Part shown: piece by piece, positions 37,312-44,257 of the stretch
Layout of the letters: every line of letters begins with the position of its first letter
Numbering within the stretch: position 1 is the stretch's first letter
DNA from: Catalimonadaceae bacterium JC749
Lineage (GTDB): Bacteria; Bacteroidota; Bacteroidia; Cytophagales; Cyclobacteriaceae
Assembly: GCA_021730635.1 (NCBI GenBank)
Contig: JAJNNC010000002.1
Span: 682,001 to 746,000 of the forward strand
Reading direction: 5' to 3'
Length of the DNA stretch: 64,000 nt
Program-made: the position numbers and the translations under genes
The notes under the pieces: generated by a model
The model's input: the letters and a program-made list of their open reading frames with translations, nothing else
Told to the model about the DNA's origin: nothing
The model's database searches: none

Positions 37312-37944
37312 TTATTTTTTTGAGAGCGGTTGATCAGGTTTGGCGTAACTGAATCTGGCTATTTTCTGTGTTTTATGATAGGTATCCAGACCTGAACAGG
37401 TAAGGGTACCGGCTATTTCAAGATCGACAAAACCATCCTGTCCTAAGGCTTTTGCAGGAAGCATCACCTCTACAATTTCGCCCACTATCAAAATAGTGTC
37501 ATTAGTTGCTATTGCTACCCTTTCCTTCAGTTGCAGACCTATTTTTACGTGCGCTTCTTTCACATAAGGAGCTGGCAGCGATGGGGTATGTTCAGGAGAT
37601 AATCCACAGGCTTCAAATTCTGAAATGTCCCAACGAGCGCTGGTATGATGCGCTTTATCTACAAAGTCCTCGAGAATATGATTAATTGTAAAATAGTTTG
37701 TTTCCAGAATGTTTTCCAGTGTATGGCGGGCCACTGTATGGGGGCGGAAAAGTACACCCATCAAGGGGGGATTGGCACCTACATGGATGATCTGACTAAA
37801 GATAGCCAGGTTTAATATGCCATTTTTATTTTGGGTACCCAATAAAGCCACACTCTTAAACCCGGTAAGCGCGTTGATAAAATTTGTCCGATATTGCTTC
37901 TCCTGTGATTCAATATCCTGACGATTCAAGGTAAAAAATTCCAT
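37312..37944 (-). CDS. Flavin reductase-like FMN-binding protein
   Basis: Start at the ATG at 37944 (MEFFTLNRQDIESQEKQYRT) gives 210 residues. The split-barrel flavin reductase fold is indicated by LTGFKSVALLGTQNKNGILN, NLAIFSQIIHVGANPPLMGV, ETNYFTINHI and KIGLQLKERVAIATNDTILI. Members bind FMN and reduce flavin or act on small molecules with NAD(P)H. The physiological substrate is unknown. It lies in a minus-strand group upstream of the nuclease gene and downstream of folE. Confidence 0.85.
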   Translation of the reverse strand: MEFFTLNRQDIESQEKQYRTNFINALTGFKSVALLGTQNKNGILNLAIFSQIIHVGANPPLMGVLFRPHTVARHTLENILETNYFTINHILEDFVDKAHHTSARWDISEFEACGLSPEHTPSLPAPYVKEAHVKIGLQLKERVAIATNDTILIVGEIVEVMLPAKALGQDGFVDLEIAGTLTCSGLDTYHKTQKIARFSYAKPDQPLSKK

Positions 37945-38067
37945 GTTTTGTGTTTGCCTTTCAATGATGACTAGACACAAAAAAGTAAAGCAGGGTACTG
38001 ATCAAGGCAGCCTTCTTCTCTGAACATGCCAGCAACTCGATCGTTGTAAAGCCCTACCTGTTTTTGC

Positions 38068-38760
38068 TTATTTCAAATTTAAATAGTCTAGAAACTCTTT
38101 TTTCTTCTCTTCTTCAGCAAACTTTCCTCCATAGTATGAAGTAACGGTTAGGCTGTTGACATCCTGTACCCCACGGGAAGAAACGCACATGTGGGCAGCA
38201 TCAATGACCACTGCAACGTCTTCTGTTTTCAGTGCTTTTTTTAGTTCAGTGGCAATCTGAATTGTCAACCGCTCCTGTACCTGGGGTCTTTTGGCAAAAT
38301 ATTGCACAATTCGATTGATCTTCGACAGTCCGATCACATAGCCATTAGAGATATAAGCTACATGGGCTTTTCCTACAATGGGTACAAAATGATGCTCACA
38401 GTTGGAATAAAAAGTAATATTTTTTTCCACTAGCATTTCATTGTACTTATACTTGTTAGCGAACAGTTTGGCTTTGGGTTTATTTTCTGGTTTTAAACCG
38501 CTGAAAATTTCTTTTACATACATTTTTGCTACCCGATGTGGAGTACCCTGCAAGCTGTCATCGTTCAGGTCCAATCCCAGAATGAGCATAATTTCTTTAA
38601 AATGTTTTTCGATGAGTTCAATTTTCAAATCATCATCTTTTTCGAATGCATCTGCTCTAAGGGGAGTATCGGTAGAAGTGCCAACATGATTATCACCTAT
38701 TTCTTGTTCTTTAATATTTTCATCTTCCGGGATATTCAACAAAGTTTCTTTCAGTTTCAT
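38068..38760 (-). CDS. folE: GTP cyclohydrolase I
   Basis: 230 residues, slightly long because of a ~45-residue charged N-terminal extension. The catalytic core is clear: GTPHRVAKM, the zinc site C121 and H124 in SNCEHHFVPI and C192 in AHMCVSSRG, and GLSKINRIVQYFAKRPQVQE. It converts GTP to dihydroneopterin triphosphate in the cytoplasm. Its first ~40 bases overlap the end of the PTPS gene, so the two are one transcript and possibly one regulated step. A downstream start would shorten the N-terminal extension, but the core does not decide between them. Confidence 0.95.
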   Translation of the reverse strand: MKLKETLLNIPEDENIKEQEIGDNHVGTSTDTPLRADAFEKDDDLKIELIEKHFKEIMLILGLDLNDDSLQGTPHRVAKMYVKEIFSGLKPENKPKAKLFANKYKYNEMLVEKNITFYSNCEHHFVPIVGKAHVAYISNGYVIGLSKINRIVQYFAKRPQVQERLTIQIATELKKALKTEDVAVVIDAAHMCVSSRGVQDVNSLTVTSYYGGKFAEEEKKKEFLDYLNLK

Positions 38761-39130
38761 AAACGATTACTTTTAAATCTAAATTTTTGTCAATCTTGTT
38801 TCTTAAAATGTTCCAAATCACTATGGCAATATTTTCAGCGGTTGGGTTTAAATGAAAAAATTCTTCTACATCCAGATTAAGATTTTTATGATCAAAACGG
38901 TTTGTAATATTTTCATGAATTAGATCGCTGAGTTTTTTCATGTCATACACATAACCTGTCTGGGCATCTGGTTCTCCGGTAAGCTTCACCACCAGCTCAT
39001 AATTATGGCCATGATAATTGACATTACTGCATTTTCCAAAGACCTGCTGATTTTTCTCCAGAGACCAATCAGGATGATACAATCTGTGGGCAGCGTTAAA
39101 ATGCTCCTTTCGGCATATCGTCACTTTCAT
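38720..39130 (-). CDS. 6-Pyruvoyl-tetrahydropterin synthase (PTPS)-like enzyme
   Basis: 136 residues. Zinc ligands H15 (FNAAHRLY), H40 and H42 (YHGHNY) and the catalytic Cys34 are present. The Cys-to-His spacing (C-x5-H-G-H) and the following NYELVVKLTG are those of biopterin-forming PTPS; QueD has a shorter spacing, CxxxHGH. FDHKNLNLDVEEF and the late NPTAENIA also fit PTPS. It takes the FolE product to 6-pyruvoyl-tetrahydropterin, the precursor of tetrahydrobiopterin. Its 3' end overlaps folE by 41 bases. A queuosine role cannot be fully excluded. Confidence 0.88.
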   Translation of the reverse strand: MKVTICRKEHFNAAHRLYHPDWSLEKNQQVFGKCSNVNYHGHNYELVVKLTGEPDAQTGYVYDMKKLSDLIHENITNRFDHKNLNLDVEEFFHLNPTAENIAIVIWNILRNKIDKNLDLKVIVYETERNFVEYPGR

Positions 39131-39277
39131 CTATTTCTCATTTATATAGTCCTGTAAACTCTTAACAACTGTTAAAGGATATAAAGTTTACCTAATATAC
39201 GTTTGGGTTCCATCTACCAATAACTTTCATCTGAATACAGGTACGTAATATTACATATCCCGTTTTGAATAAGTTTC

Positions 39278-39285
39278 TATTTTTG
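39278..39285 (+). promoter_or_regulatory. TAnnTTTG promoter -7 element (TATTTTTG)
   Basis: An exact match to the -7 consensus 61 bases before the SiaC gene start. There is no well-spaced -33 TTTG upstream, and T-rich sequence makes chance matches likelier. Confidence 0.4.
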
Positions 39286-39346
39286 GTAATAAGCATGACA
39301 TAACAATGATTATATTTTTAACTTAGCCAGGAAATAAAAAATACCT

Positions 39347-39736
39347 ATGAATAGCTTATATCTTGCTAAGACATCTAAGACACCGGAAATTGCTTTTGAT
39401 CCAAAGAGTGAAATTTTTGAAATTTCCGGGCGGTCTATTCCTGAAAATTCTGTAGAATTTTACAGGCCTGTGATGGAATGGCTGGACGCTTTTCAGAAAG
39501 AAAAAGGAAGCTCCATCATTTTGCTGGTTCGTTTAGAGTATTTTAATACCAGTTCATCTAAATGTATGATTGATATTTTCAGGAAACTGGAAAAAATGCA
39601 TTTCAATGGACACAATGTGGTGATTAAATGGTATTACGAAGAGCAGGATGAAGATATGAAAGAGTCAGGAGAAGATTTTAAAGACATTTTGAAAGTCCCT
39701 TTGGAAATGATCGGCTACATTTCTGAAGACGAATGA
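39347..39736 (+). CDS. SiaC-family (DUF1987) regulatory phosphoprotein
   Basis: 129 residues matching the DUF1987/SiaC family: KTPEIAFDPKSEIFEISGRS, FYRPVMEWLDAF, and LEYFNTSSSKCMIDIFRKLE. T68 in the NTSSSK loop sits at the number and context of the phosphorylated Thr of Pseudomonas aeruginosa SiaC. In that system SiaB phosphorylates SiaC and SiaA (PP2C) dephosphorylates it, and unphosphorylated SiaC activates a diguanylate cyclase. In Bacteroidota the partners are often adjacent. None is seen here, so this copy is an orphan in the window. Confidence 0.88.
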   Translation: MNSLYLAKTSKTPEIAFDPKSEIFEISGRSIPENSVEFYRPVMEWLDAFQKEKGSSIILLVRLEYFNTSSSKCMIDIFRKLEKMHFNGHNVVIKWYYEEQDEDMKESGEDFKDILKVPLEMIGYISEDE

Positions 39737-40359
39737 AAATCAGCGATTTACCGTTTTAACAATTGGTGACGGGTAGTGGTTAGTGAACCAATAAACTCTT
39801 ACTTTTCTATCAATTCTATTCTATAAAAATGAAGTTGTAGTCATACGGATTCTCTTGCAATGGGGTATCACAAAAAAGCGGGTTTGTTATTACCATATTT
39901 GATGTCATTCAATATGATCTTTCATAGAAGCTCGGGTGGCCATTGATATTTCGCTTTCTGTTGAATTATTTTTAGCTAATCTTCTTTTACTACCCTACTT
40001 TTGATCAAACCTCCTTATCCTGCTTGAAGGGTAGTACACATTTATTGGAATTTTTATATTGTAAGGTTTTTTGCTAGCGTGCTTTATTCGTGCGAATTGC
40101 TCATGATTTGTCAACATGAAAAACCAGGGCTAGCTTTTTGATTTTCAGGCAATTATATTTTATATGTTAGAAGTTTTTAAGGTTAATTTTGAAAATTTTC
40201 TCGAAATTTTAATAAATAATGTTTTGTAATTTGCTTTTTAAAATAATTTATTTAATACTGAATGAAATATCATTAAAACTAAATTTTAAAATGTATCTTT
40301 GTTAACAGCAAAATTTAATTAAGCCATATAATAGACAAACCTTTCTAAAGTATACCATA
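39737..40359. other. Intergenic region (~620 bases), mostly A+T rich
   Basis: No gene is supported. A 9-base inverted repeat, TACTACCCT at 39988-39996 and AGGGTAGTA at 40028-40036, encloses a 31-base loop with no T run. The last 200 bases are strongly A+T rich and hold the TATCTTTG element at 40294-40301, the likely promoter for the gene at 40360. Confidence 0.5.
40294..40301 (+). promoter_or_regulatory. TAnnTTTG promoter -7 element (TATCTTTG)
   Basis: Exact match to the -7 consensus in an A+T-rich leader, 58 bases before the gene at 40360. This is one of the more convincing promoter elements in the window, although the -33 element is not clear. Confidence 0.6.
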
Positions 40360-40707
40360 ATGATGAAGAGAAGTGTAGTTAATCAAGATATTAAAAGGCT
40401 GGTATTCATGACAGACAATACCTGGATTTTGCATTTTGGAAAGAATTACGAGGAGTTAGTACTAAGAAGTATCAGAGATAAAATTCCTGTTATAAGGATT
40501 ACGAATGTCAACGGCAGCACCTCTGCCCTTCCTTTAGACAGGGCTAAATATTTGTTAGATAAGTTTTATAAGCTTACAGGGAAACCTTTGGAAGAACAAG
40601 GAGAATTGGACAACAAAAATATACCAACAGCTTCACATTTTTTCTCTGAAAAAGCGATAGCCTCCCCCAATTTTAAAAACAGGAAGATGGCTGCCAACGG
40701 CTATTAA
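40360..40707 (+). CDS. Hypothetical protein, 115 residues
   Basis: A small basic protein beginning MMKRSVVNQDIKRLVF with a middle beta-rich region (WILHFGKNYEELVLRS, IPVIRITNVNGSTSALPL) and a helix (RAKYLLDKFYKLTGK). The last ~35 residues look disordered. No signal peptide or known motif. A consensus promoter element lies in front. Its last four bases overlap the stop of the convergent gene at 40704. Confidence 0.65.
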   Translation: MMKRSVVNQDIKRLVFMTDNTWILHFGKNYEELVLRSIRDKIPVIRITNVNGSTSALPLDRAKYLLDKFYKLTGKPLEEQGELDNKNIPTASHFFSEKAIASPNFKNRKMAANGY

Positions 40708-41237
40708 TATTGACCATCTTTCTCCCGTAAATGTAAATGGCTAGCTATCAAGCTGTCCAGTTTTTTCTCTAGCAGGTATTCTCTTTTGGTTACTTTATGG
40801 ACTGGTTTGTCTTCATCGATCCTTTGTAAGTATTCCTTTTCATCAAACCAGACATAGCCATTGAGAATTGTAGACACCCGGAGATATACTTTCTTGGGAA
40901 TATTTTTATGCTCATATTCCGTCTTGAGTAACTTAAACCACTCTCTCAACTCATTTTCATCAGTGATATTATCAACTTCCGCCATCAGTCGCGTTTCTTC
41001 TTCATTGATAGCAGTATTATGATATCGCTGAATATTAAAATTACTGTCGCCTGGAAAAGATGAAATGTTAAACACAGGTTTCCTGTTCGGTAAAAGCCAG
41101 GAATTGTTGGAATTCCAATGGGGCTCCAAGGTAAGCCGATAAGCAGTATGGTTACCCATCTCCATGATGATCCAGGTAAAAGAAAGTAAACTGCCAACGA
41201 TAGTTATGAGCCATAGAGAGATATAAAGCGCATCCAT
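40704..41237 (-). CDS. Hypothetical protein with one N-terminal membrane helix
   Basis: 177 residues. Residues ~3-25 form a membrane anchor (ISLWLITIVGSLLSFTWIIM) and the rest is soluble and charged, with helical acidic stretches (INEEETRLMAEVDNITDENE) and a basic tail (KREYLLEKKLDSLIASHLHL). I recognise no family. It belongs to a stretch of small unassigned genes next to a phage-type repressor. Confidence 0.65.
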   Translation of the reverse strand: MDALYISLWLITIVGSLLSFTWIIMEMGNHTAYRLTLEPHWNSNNSWLLPNRKPVFNISSFPGDSNFNIQRYHNTAINEEETRLMAEVDNITDENELREWFKLLKTEYEHKNIPKKVYLRVSTILNGYVWFDEKEYLQRIDEDKPVHKVTKREYLLEKKLDSLIASHLHLREKDGQY

Positions 41238-41376
41238 GATTTAATTATTTTAATAAATATTATAACTAAATTAGTTAAATTTATACAAATGAAAAAATGG
41301 ATGCAATAAATATATAAATATTTAAATAATAGATATAATTTTCATTTGTATAAGTCCATAAAAACTTATCATAAGT

Positions 41377-42036
41377 TTAAGAAAATTCATCGTAGAGGAT
41401 TTGAGGTGCAAATGACTTAGAAATTTTACCATACACCTGCCAAAGGGAAAGGACGTAATTTTTTGGTAAATCATAGGGTTGGTAAAGCTTGTTATCAGAG
41501 TATAGTGTCACACATTCTGGATCATGGCTCTTCAAAATTCGTTTTACCACTCGTCCATCGGTAGTCACCACCACATGAGGCTCACCCCATTTAATATACC
41601 GTTTATCTTTTAAGACCTTGATAATGATAAAGGTGCCAGGAATAATAGTAGGAAACATACTATCTCCTTCTACACTGATCATGTACAGGTCTTTCTCTGT
41701 AAAGGTTGGAATAGAAAAAGTCAGGTAATCTTCCTGTTTTGACTGATCGGCGAAATTATCTAAAAATCCAGCCTGGGCATGGATAGGCACGTAGGTAATA
41801 TTACCAGCGGTTTGTCTGAAGCCTTTCTCTTTACGTTTTCCGTACGATAAAATATCTTCCGGCGATAAATTAAACACTTTTGACAAGTCTAATAGTCTGT
41901 TCAGGGTAAGTTGAATCATGCCACGTTCAATTTTACTGTAGGTAGTAGGTTGAATGTGGAGGGCTTGCGCTACTTCTTCCTGGCTCATTTTCAAATCCTT
42001 TCTAATATTTTTAAGCACAATATGATATGATCTCAT
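41377..42036 (-). CDS. XRE-family repressor with S24 (LexA/CI-type) peptidase domain
   Basis: The ATG at 42036 gives 219 residues; upstream codons (MSQKETQKYYLIIITIFF) are unlikely. An HTH_3/XRE domain covers about 3-65 (LKMSQEEVAQALHIQPTTYS, KIERGMIQLTLNRLLDLSKV). The S24 domain has the nucleophile S126 in VEGDSMFPTI, the general base K165 in GRVVKRILK, and a possible self-cleavage site A89-G90 in HAQAGF. Such proteins repress genes until DNA damage triggers RecA-assisted cleavage. It is divergent from a small HTH gene. No prophage genes are nearby, so the targets are unknown. Confidence 0.88.
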   Translation of the reverse strand: MRSYHIVLKNIRKDLKMSQEEVAQALHIQPTTYSKIERGMIQLTLNRLLDLSKVFNLSPEDILSYGKRKEKGFRQTAGNITYVPIHAQAGFLDNFADQSKQEDYLTFSIPTFTEKDLYMISVEGDSMFPTIIPGTFIIIKVLKDKRYIKWGEPHVVVTTDGRVVKRILKSHDPECVTLYSDNKLYQPYDLPKNYVLSLWQVYGKISKSFAPQILYDEFS

Positions 42037-42215
42037 AAGACATTTTTTGAAATTTAAGTTAATGAAATAGTCGTAAAAAGAAAAAAAAATTGTTATAATT
42101 ATTAAATAATATTTTTGTGTTTCTTTTTGCGACATATGGCGCTTATTTTTTATGAAACTATCTATGATTGGTACAGTAGAAATGTAATTTTTTAATATAT
42201 AATATTTTCAGGCTT

Positions 42216-42416
42216 ATGACTTCAGAAAACATCAGACCACAAACCAAACAGGAATTAGCAAAAGCCTATGGAGTTAGTGTAAGGACACTTACCAACTGGC
42301 TTAAACCCTTTGAAAACAGGATAGGAAAAAGAATGGGGCATACCTACACCCCCAAACAAATTAAAGTGATCTATGAATTATTAGGAATGCCATCTGGAAA
42401 AGAATCAGAGCAGTAA
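42216..42416 (+). CDS. Small helix-turn-helix protein
   Basis: 66 residues. The middle contains a clear HTH with a MerR/excisionase-like pattern: KQELAKAYGVSVRTLTNWLK, then the wing-like GKRMGHTYTPKQIKVIYELL. It resembles the DUF4248-type small HTH proteins of Bacteroidota. It is divergently transcribed from the S24 repressor gene with a 179-base A+T-rich gap, an arrangement reminiscent of a CI/Cro-type switch. Confidence 0.7.
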   Translation: MTSENIRPQTKQELAKAYGVSVRTLTNWLKPFENRIGKRMGHTYTPKQIKVIYELLGMPSGKESEQ

Positions 42417-42513
42417 GACTATAAAAAGTAAAGAAAAGTCATAATTTGACATATTTAGTCTTATTTTGACATAATCAGGAAAGTATTTGATCAGAAAACG
42501 GTATATTTAATAT

Positions 42514-42792
42514 ATGAAAGATTCATCCATATTCATTCTTGTAAACAGTGTCTTGTTGAGTGTCACCAGCACTGCTTTTCTGATCATCAGTTTTTTCTTG
42601 AAAGATTTATACAAAGATTTTAAGAAGCAAATTGAAAGGACCAATGAAATGCATGCAGATCTGAATGTGCATGTTAAATTATTTCAGGAGCTTTCTCAGG
42701 TATTTCAACACCAGATGGAAGAACTAAAGGATAGGATTTCACGATTGGAGCATGACTACAAAGTAATGCTGGATAAGGAAAAAAGAAGGTGA
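42514..42792 (+). CDS. Small membrane protein with coiled coil
   Basis: 92 residues. One membrane helix (about 6-30, FILVNSVLLSVTSTAFLIIS) is followed by a charged helical part with heptad character (IERTNEMHADLNVHVKLFQE, HQMEELKDRISRLEHDYKVM). It resembles phage or plasmid-type small accessory proteins but has no assigned family. It may be co-transcribed with the small HTH gene, 97 bases upstream. Confidence 0.6.
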   Translation: MKDSSIFILVNSVLLSVTSTAFLIISFFLKDLYKDFKKQIERTNEMHADLNVHVKLFQELSQVFQHQMEELKDRISRLEHDYKVMLDKEKRR

Positions 42793-42822
42793 ATTGAAAC
42801 CTTATCGTTTTATATACAGTTA

Positions 42823-42853
42823 AATTCAAATGCAACATTGTTGCATTTGAATT
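42823..42853. promoter_or_regulatory. 31-bp perfect palindrome, likely Fur/Zur-type operator before the MerC gene
   Basis: The left arm AATTCAAATGCAACA and the right arm TGTTGCATTTGAATT are exact complements around one central T (42838). The core TGCAACATTGTTGCA has the size and symmetry of a Fur-family binding box. It lies 39 bases before the MerC start. A one-mismatch -7 element (GAAATTTG at 42864-42871) with a possible -33 TTG inside the palindrome would put the operator over the promoter. There is no T run, so it is a poor terminator. Zur control is inference. Confidence 0.65.
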
Positions 42854-42892
42854 GTATAGTTCCGAAATTTGCCCCCATTATCAATTAATTTT

Positions 42893-43279
42893 ATGAAAGA
42901 TTACAAAACGAAATATGCTGATTTTTTGGGTATCCTGAGTTCTGTTTTGTGTATCATTCATTGCCTGATCTTTCCCTTCATTTTTCTTTGGTTCAATTAC
43001 CAACATCAGTCAGCCTGGCATATGCTGGATTATGTATTTATTCTTCTGGCTGGTATGGCTGTCTATGGGAGCAGCAAGCATAATCCTTTTATTTTCCTGA
43101 AGATTGCTTTTTGGCTGAGTTATCTTTTGTTTGCTGTTTCGCTGATATTACATGAAACCCTATGGTATTCCTTTTACCTCTCCCTGGTAGCGTCTGTGTC
43201 TTTGGTTGTATGCCATCTGTTTAACTTTTCATGGCATGTTCGGCAGGAGCACACTTATTCCACCACCCTTAAGCAATGA
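42893..43279 (+). CDS. MerC-domain membrane protein
   Basis: Start at the ATG at 42893, 128 residues. Four hydrophobic helices are present, with the MerC-type cysteine/histidine motif in helix 1: FLGILSSVLCIIHCLIFPFI. MerC proteins of mercury operons take up Hg2+; the chromosomal homologues in Bacteroidota are thought to work in metal homeostasis. No other mer genes are in view. The perfect palindrome just upstream suggests control by a metal-sensing repressor. Confidence 0.82.
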   Translation: MKDYKTKYADFLGILSSVLCIIHCLIFPFIFLWFNYQHQSAWHMLDYVFILLAGMAVYGSSKHNPFIFLKIAFWLSYLLFAVSLILHETLWYSFYLSLVASVSLVVCHLFNFSWHVRQEHTYSTTLKQ

Positions 43280-43427
43280 GTGACAACTAATTTTCATCCT
43301 CTCATTGATTTCGCATCTTATTAATTCTCTAAGAATTATTTAATCATTAGCAAAATTATGCCGATGTTGTTTGGTAAATAGTAATTTTTACTTAAAATTA
43401 TGATAGGTTTTAAGAAATTACTATCCA

Positions 43428-44048
43428 TTGGCTACCCTTCCCTGTGATATAAATCTCTGGAAAGCTTTTAAAAAAGGAGATCAGAATGCTTTCCATACTA
43501 TTTATCTGCAACATTACAATAGCCTGTATCACTATTCCCTAAAAGTAACCCAAAGTAAGGTTGTTACGGAGGATTGCCTGCAAAATCTGTTTGTCAACTT
43601 ATGGAGCAACCGGAAAAATCTGTCAGATGTCAGCTGCATTAAACCTTATTTATTCAAAGCTCTACGGCGCGATCTCAAACGTATTAGCTATTCTGCTGAA
43701 ACCACAAAAAATAAGGAAATACTGTTATCTCATTTAGCTACCGGCCCTACATTTTCTCAGGAAGACATGGTGGTAGAGGATGAAACCAAGCAGTATGTTA
43801 AAGAACAAATGACAGAAACTTTAAACCGGTTGCCAAACAGGCAAAGAGAGGTCATTTATTTGAAATACTATGAGGATCTGAGTTACAAGGAAATTGCTCA
43901 AATCATGGGTATTCACTACCAGTCTGTCATCAACCTTCTCTTTAAAGCCATGACCCAGCTGAAAAAGAAAGAAAACCTGCAGAAACTCATTACTTTGTTC
44001 AACATTATTTTCATCCTGGTGGTCGATTGCTTTCTGATTTTTGCCTGA
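43428..44048 (+). CDS. ECF sigma-70 factor with C-terminal hydrophobic tail
   Basis: The frame has no ATG before residue ~103, so the start is probably the TTG at 43428 (MATLPCDINLWKAFKKGDQN). A start at another non-ATG codon slightly upstream is possible. Region 2 is seen in TEDCLQNLFVNLWSNRKN and region 4 in LPNRQREVIYLKYYEDLSYK and EIAQIMGIHYQSVINLLFKA. The last ~20 residues (LITLFNIIFILVVDCFLIFA) are hydrophobic enough for a membrane helix. It directs transcription of the SusCD locus when released by the FecR-type anti-sigma factor that follows. The order sigma-FecR-SusC-SusD is the standard Bacteroidota transport-signalling cassette. Confidence 0.9.
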   Translation: MATLPCDINLWKAFKKGDQNAFHTIYLQHYNSLYHYSLKVTQSKVVTEDCLQNLFVNLWSNRKNLSDVSCIKPYLFKALRRDLKRISYSAETTKNKEILLSHLATGPTFSQEDMVVEDETKQYVKEQMTETLNRLPNRQREVIYLKYYEDLSYKEIAQIMGIHYQSVINLLFKAMTQLKKKENLQKLITLFNIIFILVVDCFLIFA

Positions 44049-44257
44049 CACCTCATTTTTACAATCTCTTCTATTTTTTGCCTAAATATTTATCAATAAT
44101 ATAGCTAAATGTGTTAATCAATGTTATTTTCTTTATACAACGCCTTTTCTTTTTAATTACTCATACTTCAAGGAGCACTGTCTGTTGAAAATTTTTATTT
44201 AAAAGAGAGTATCAAACCTACAATTCGTTCCTCTTCCTTAAGAAAAGCCCTTTTTCC

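Noticed and set aside
39988-40036. A 9-base inverted repeat with 31-base loop as a terminator
   Set aside because: The loop is long and there is no T run on either side.
41377-42792. A prophage
   Set aside because: Only a repressor-like and small HTH gene are present; there is no integrase, capsid, portal, terminase or tail gene in the window.
42893-43279. A mercury-resistance operon
   Set aside because: Only a MerC-type gene is present; merA, merR, merT and merP are absent.
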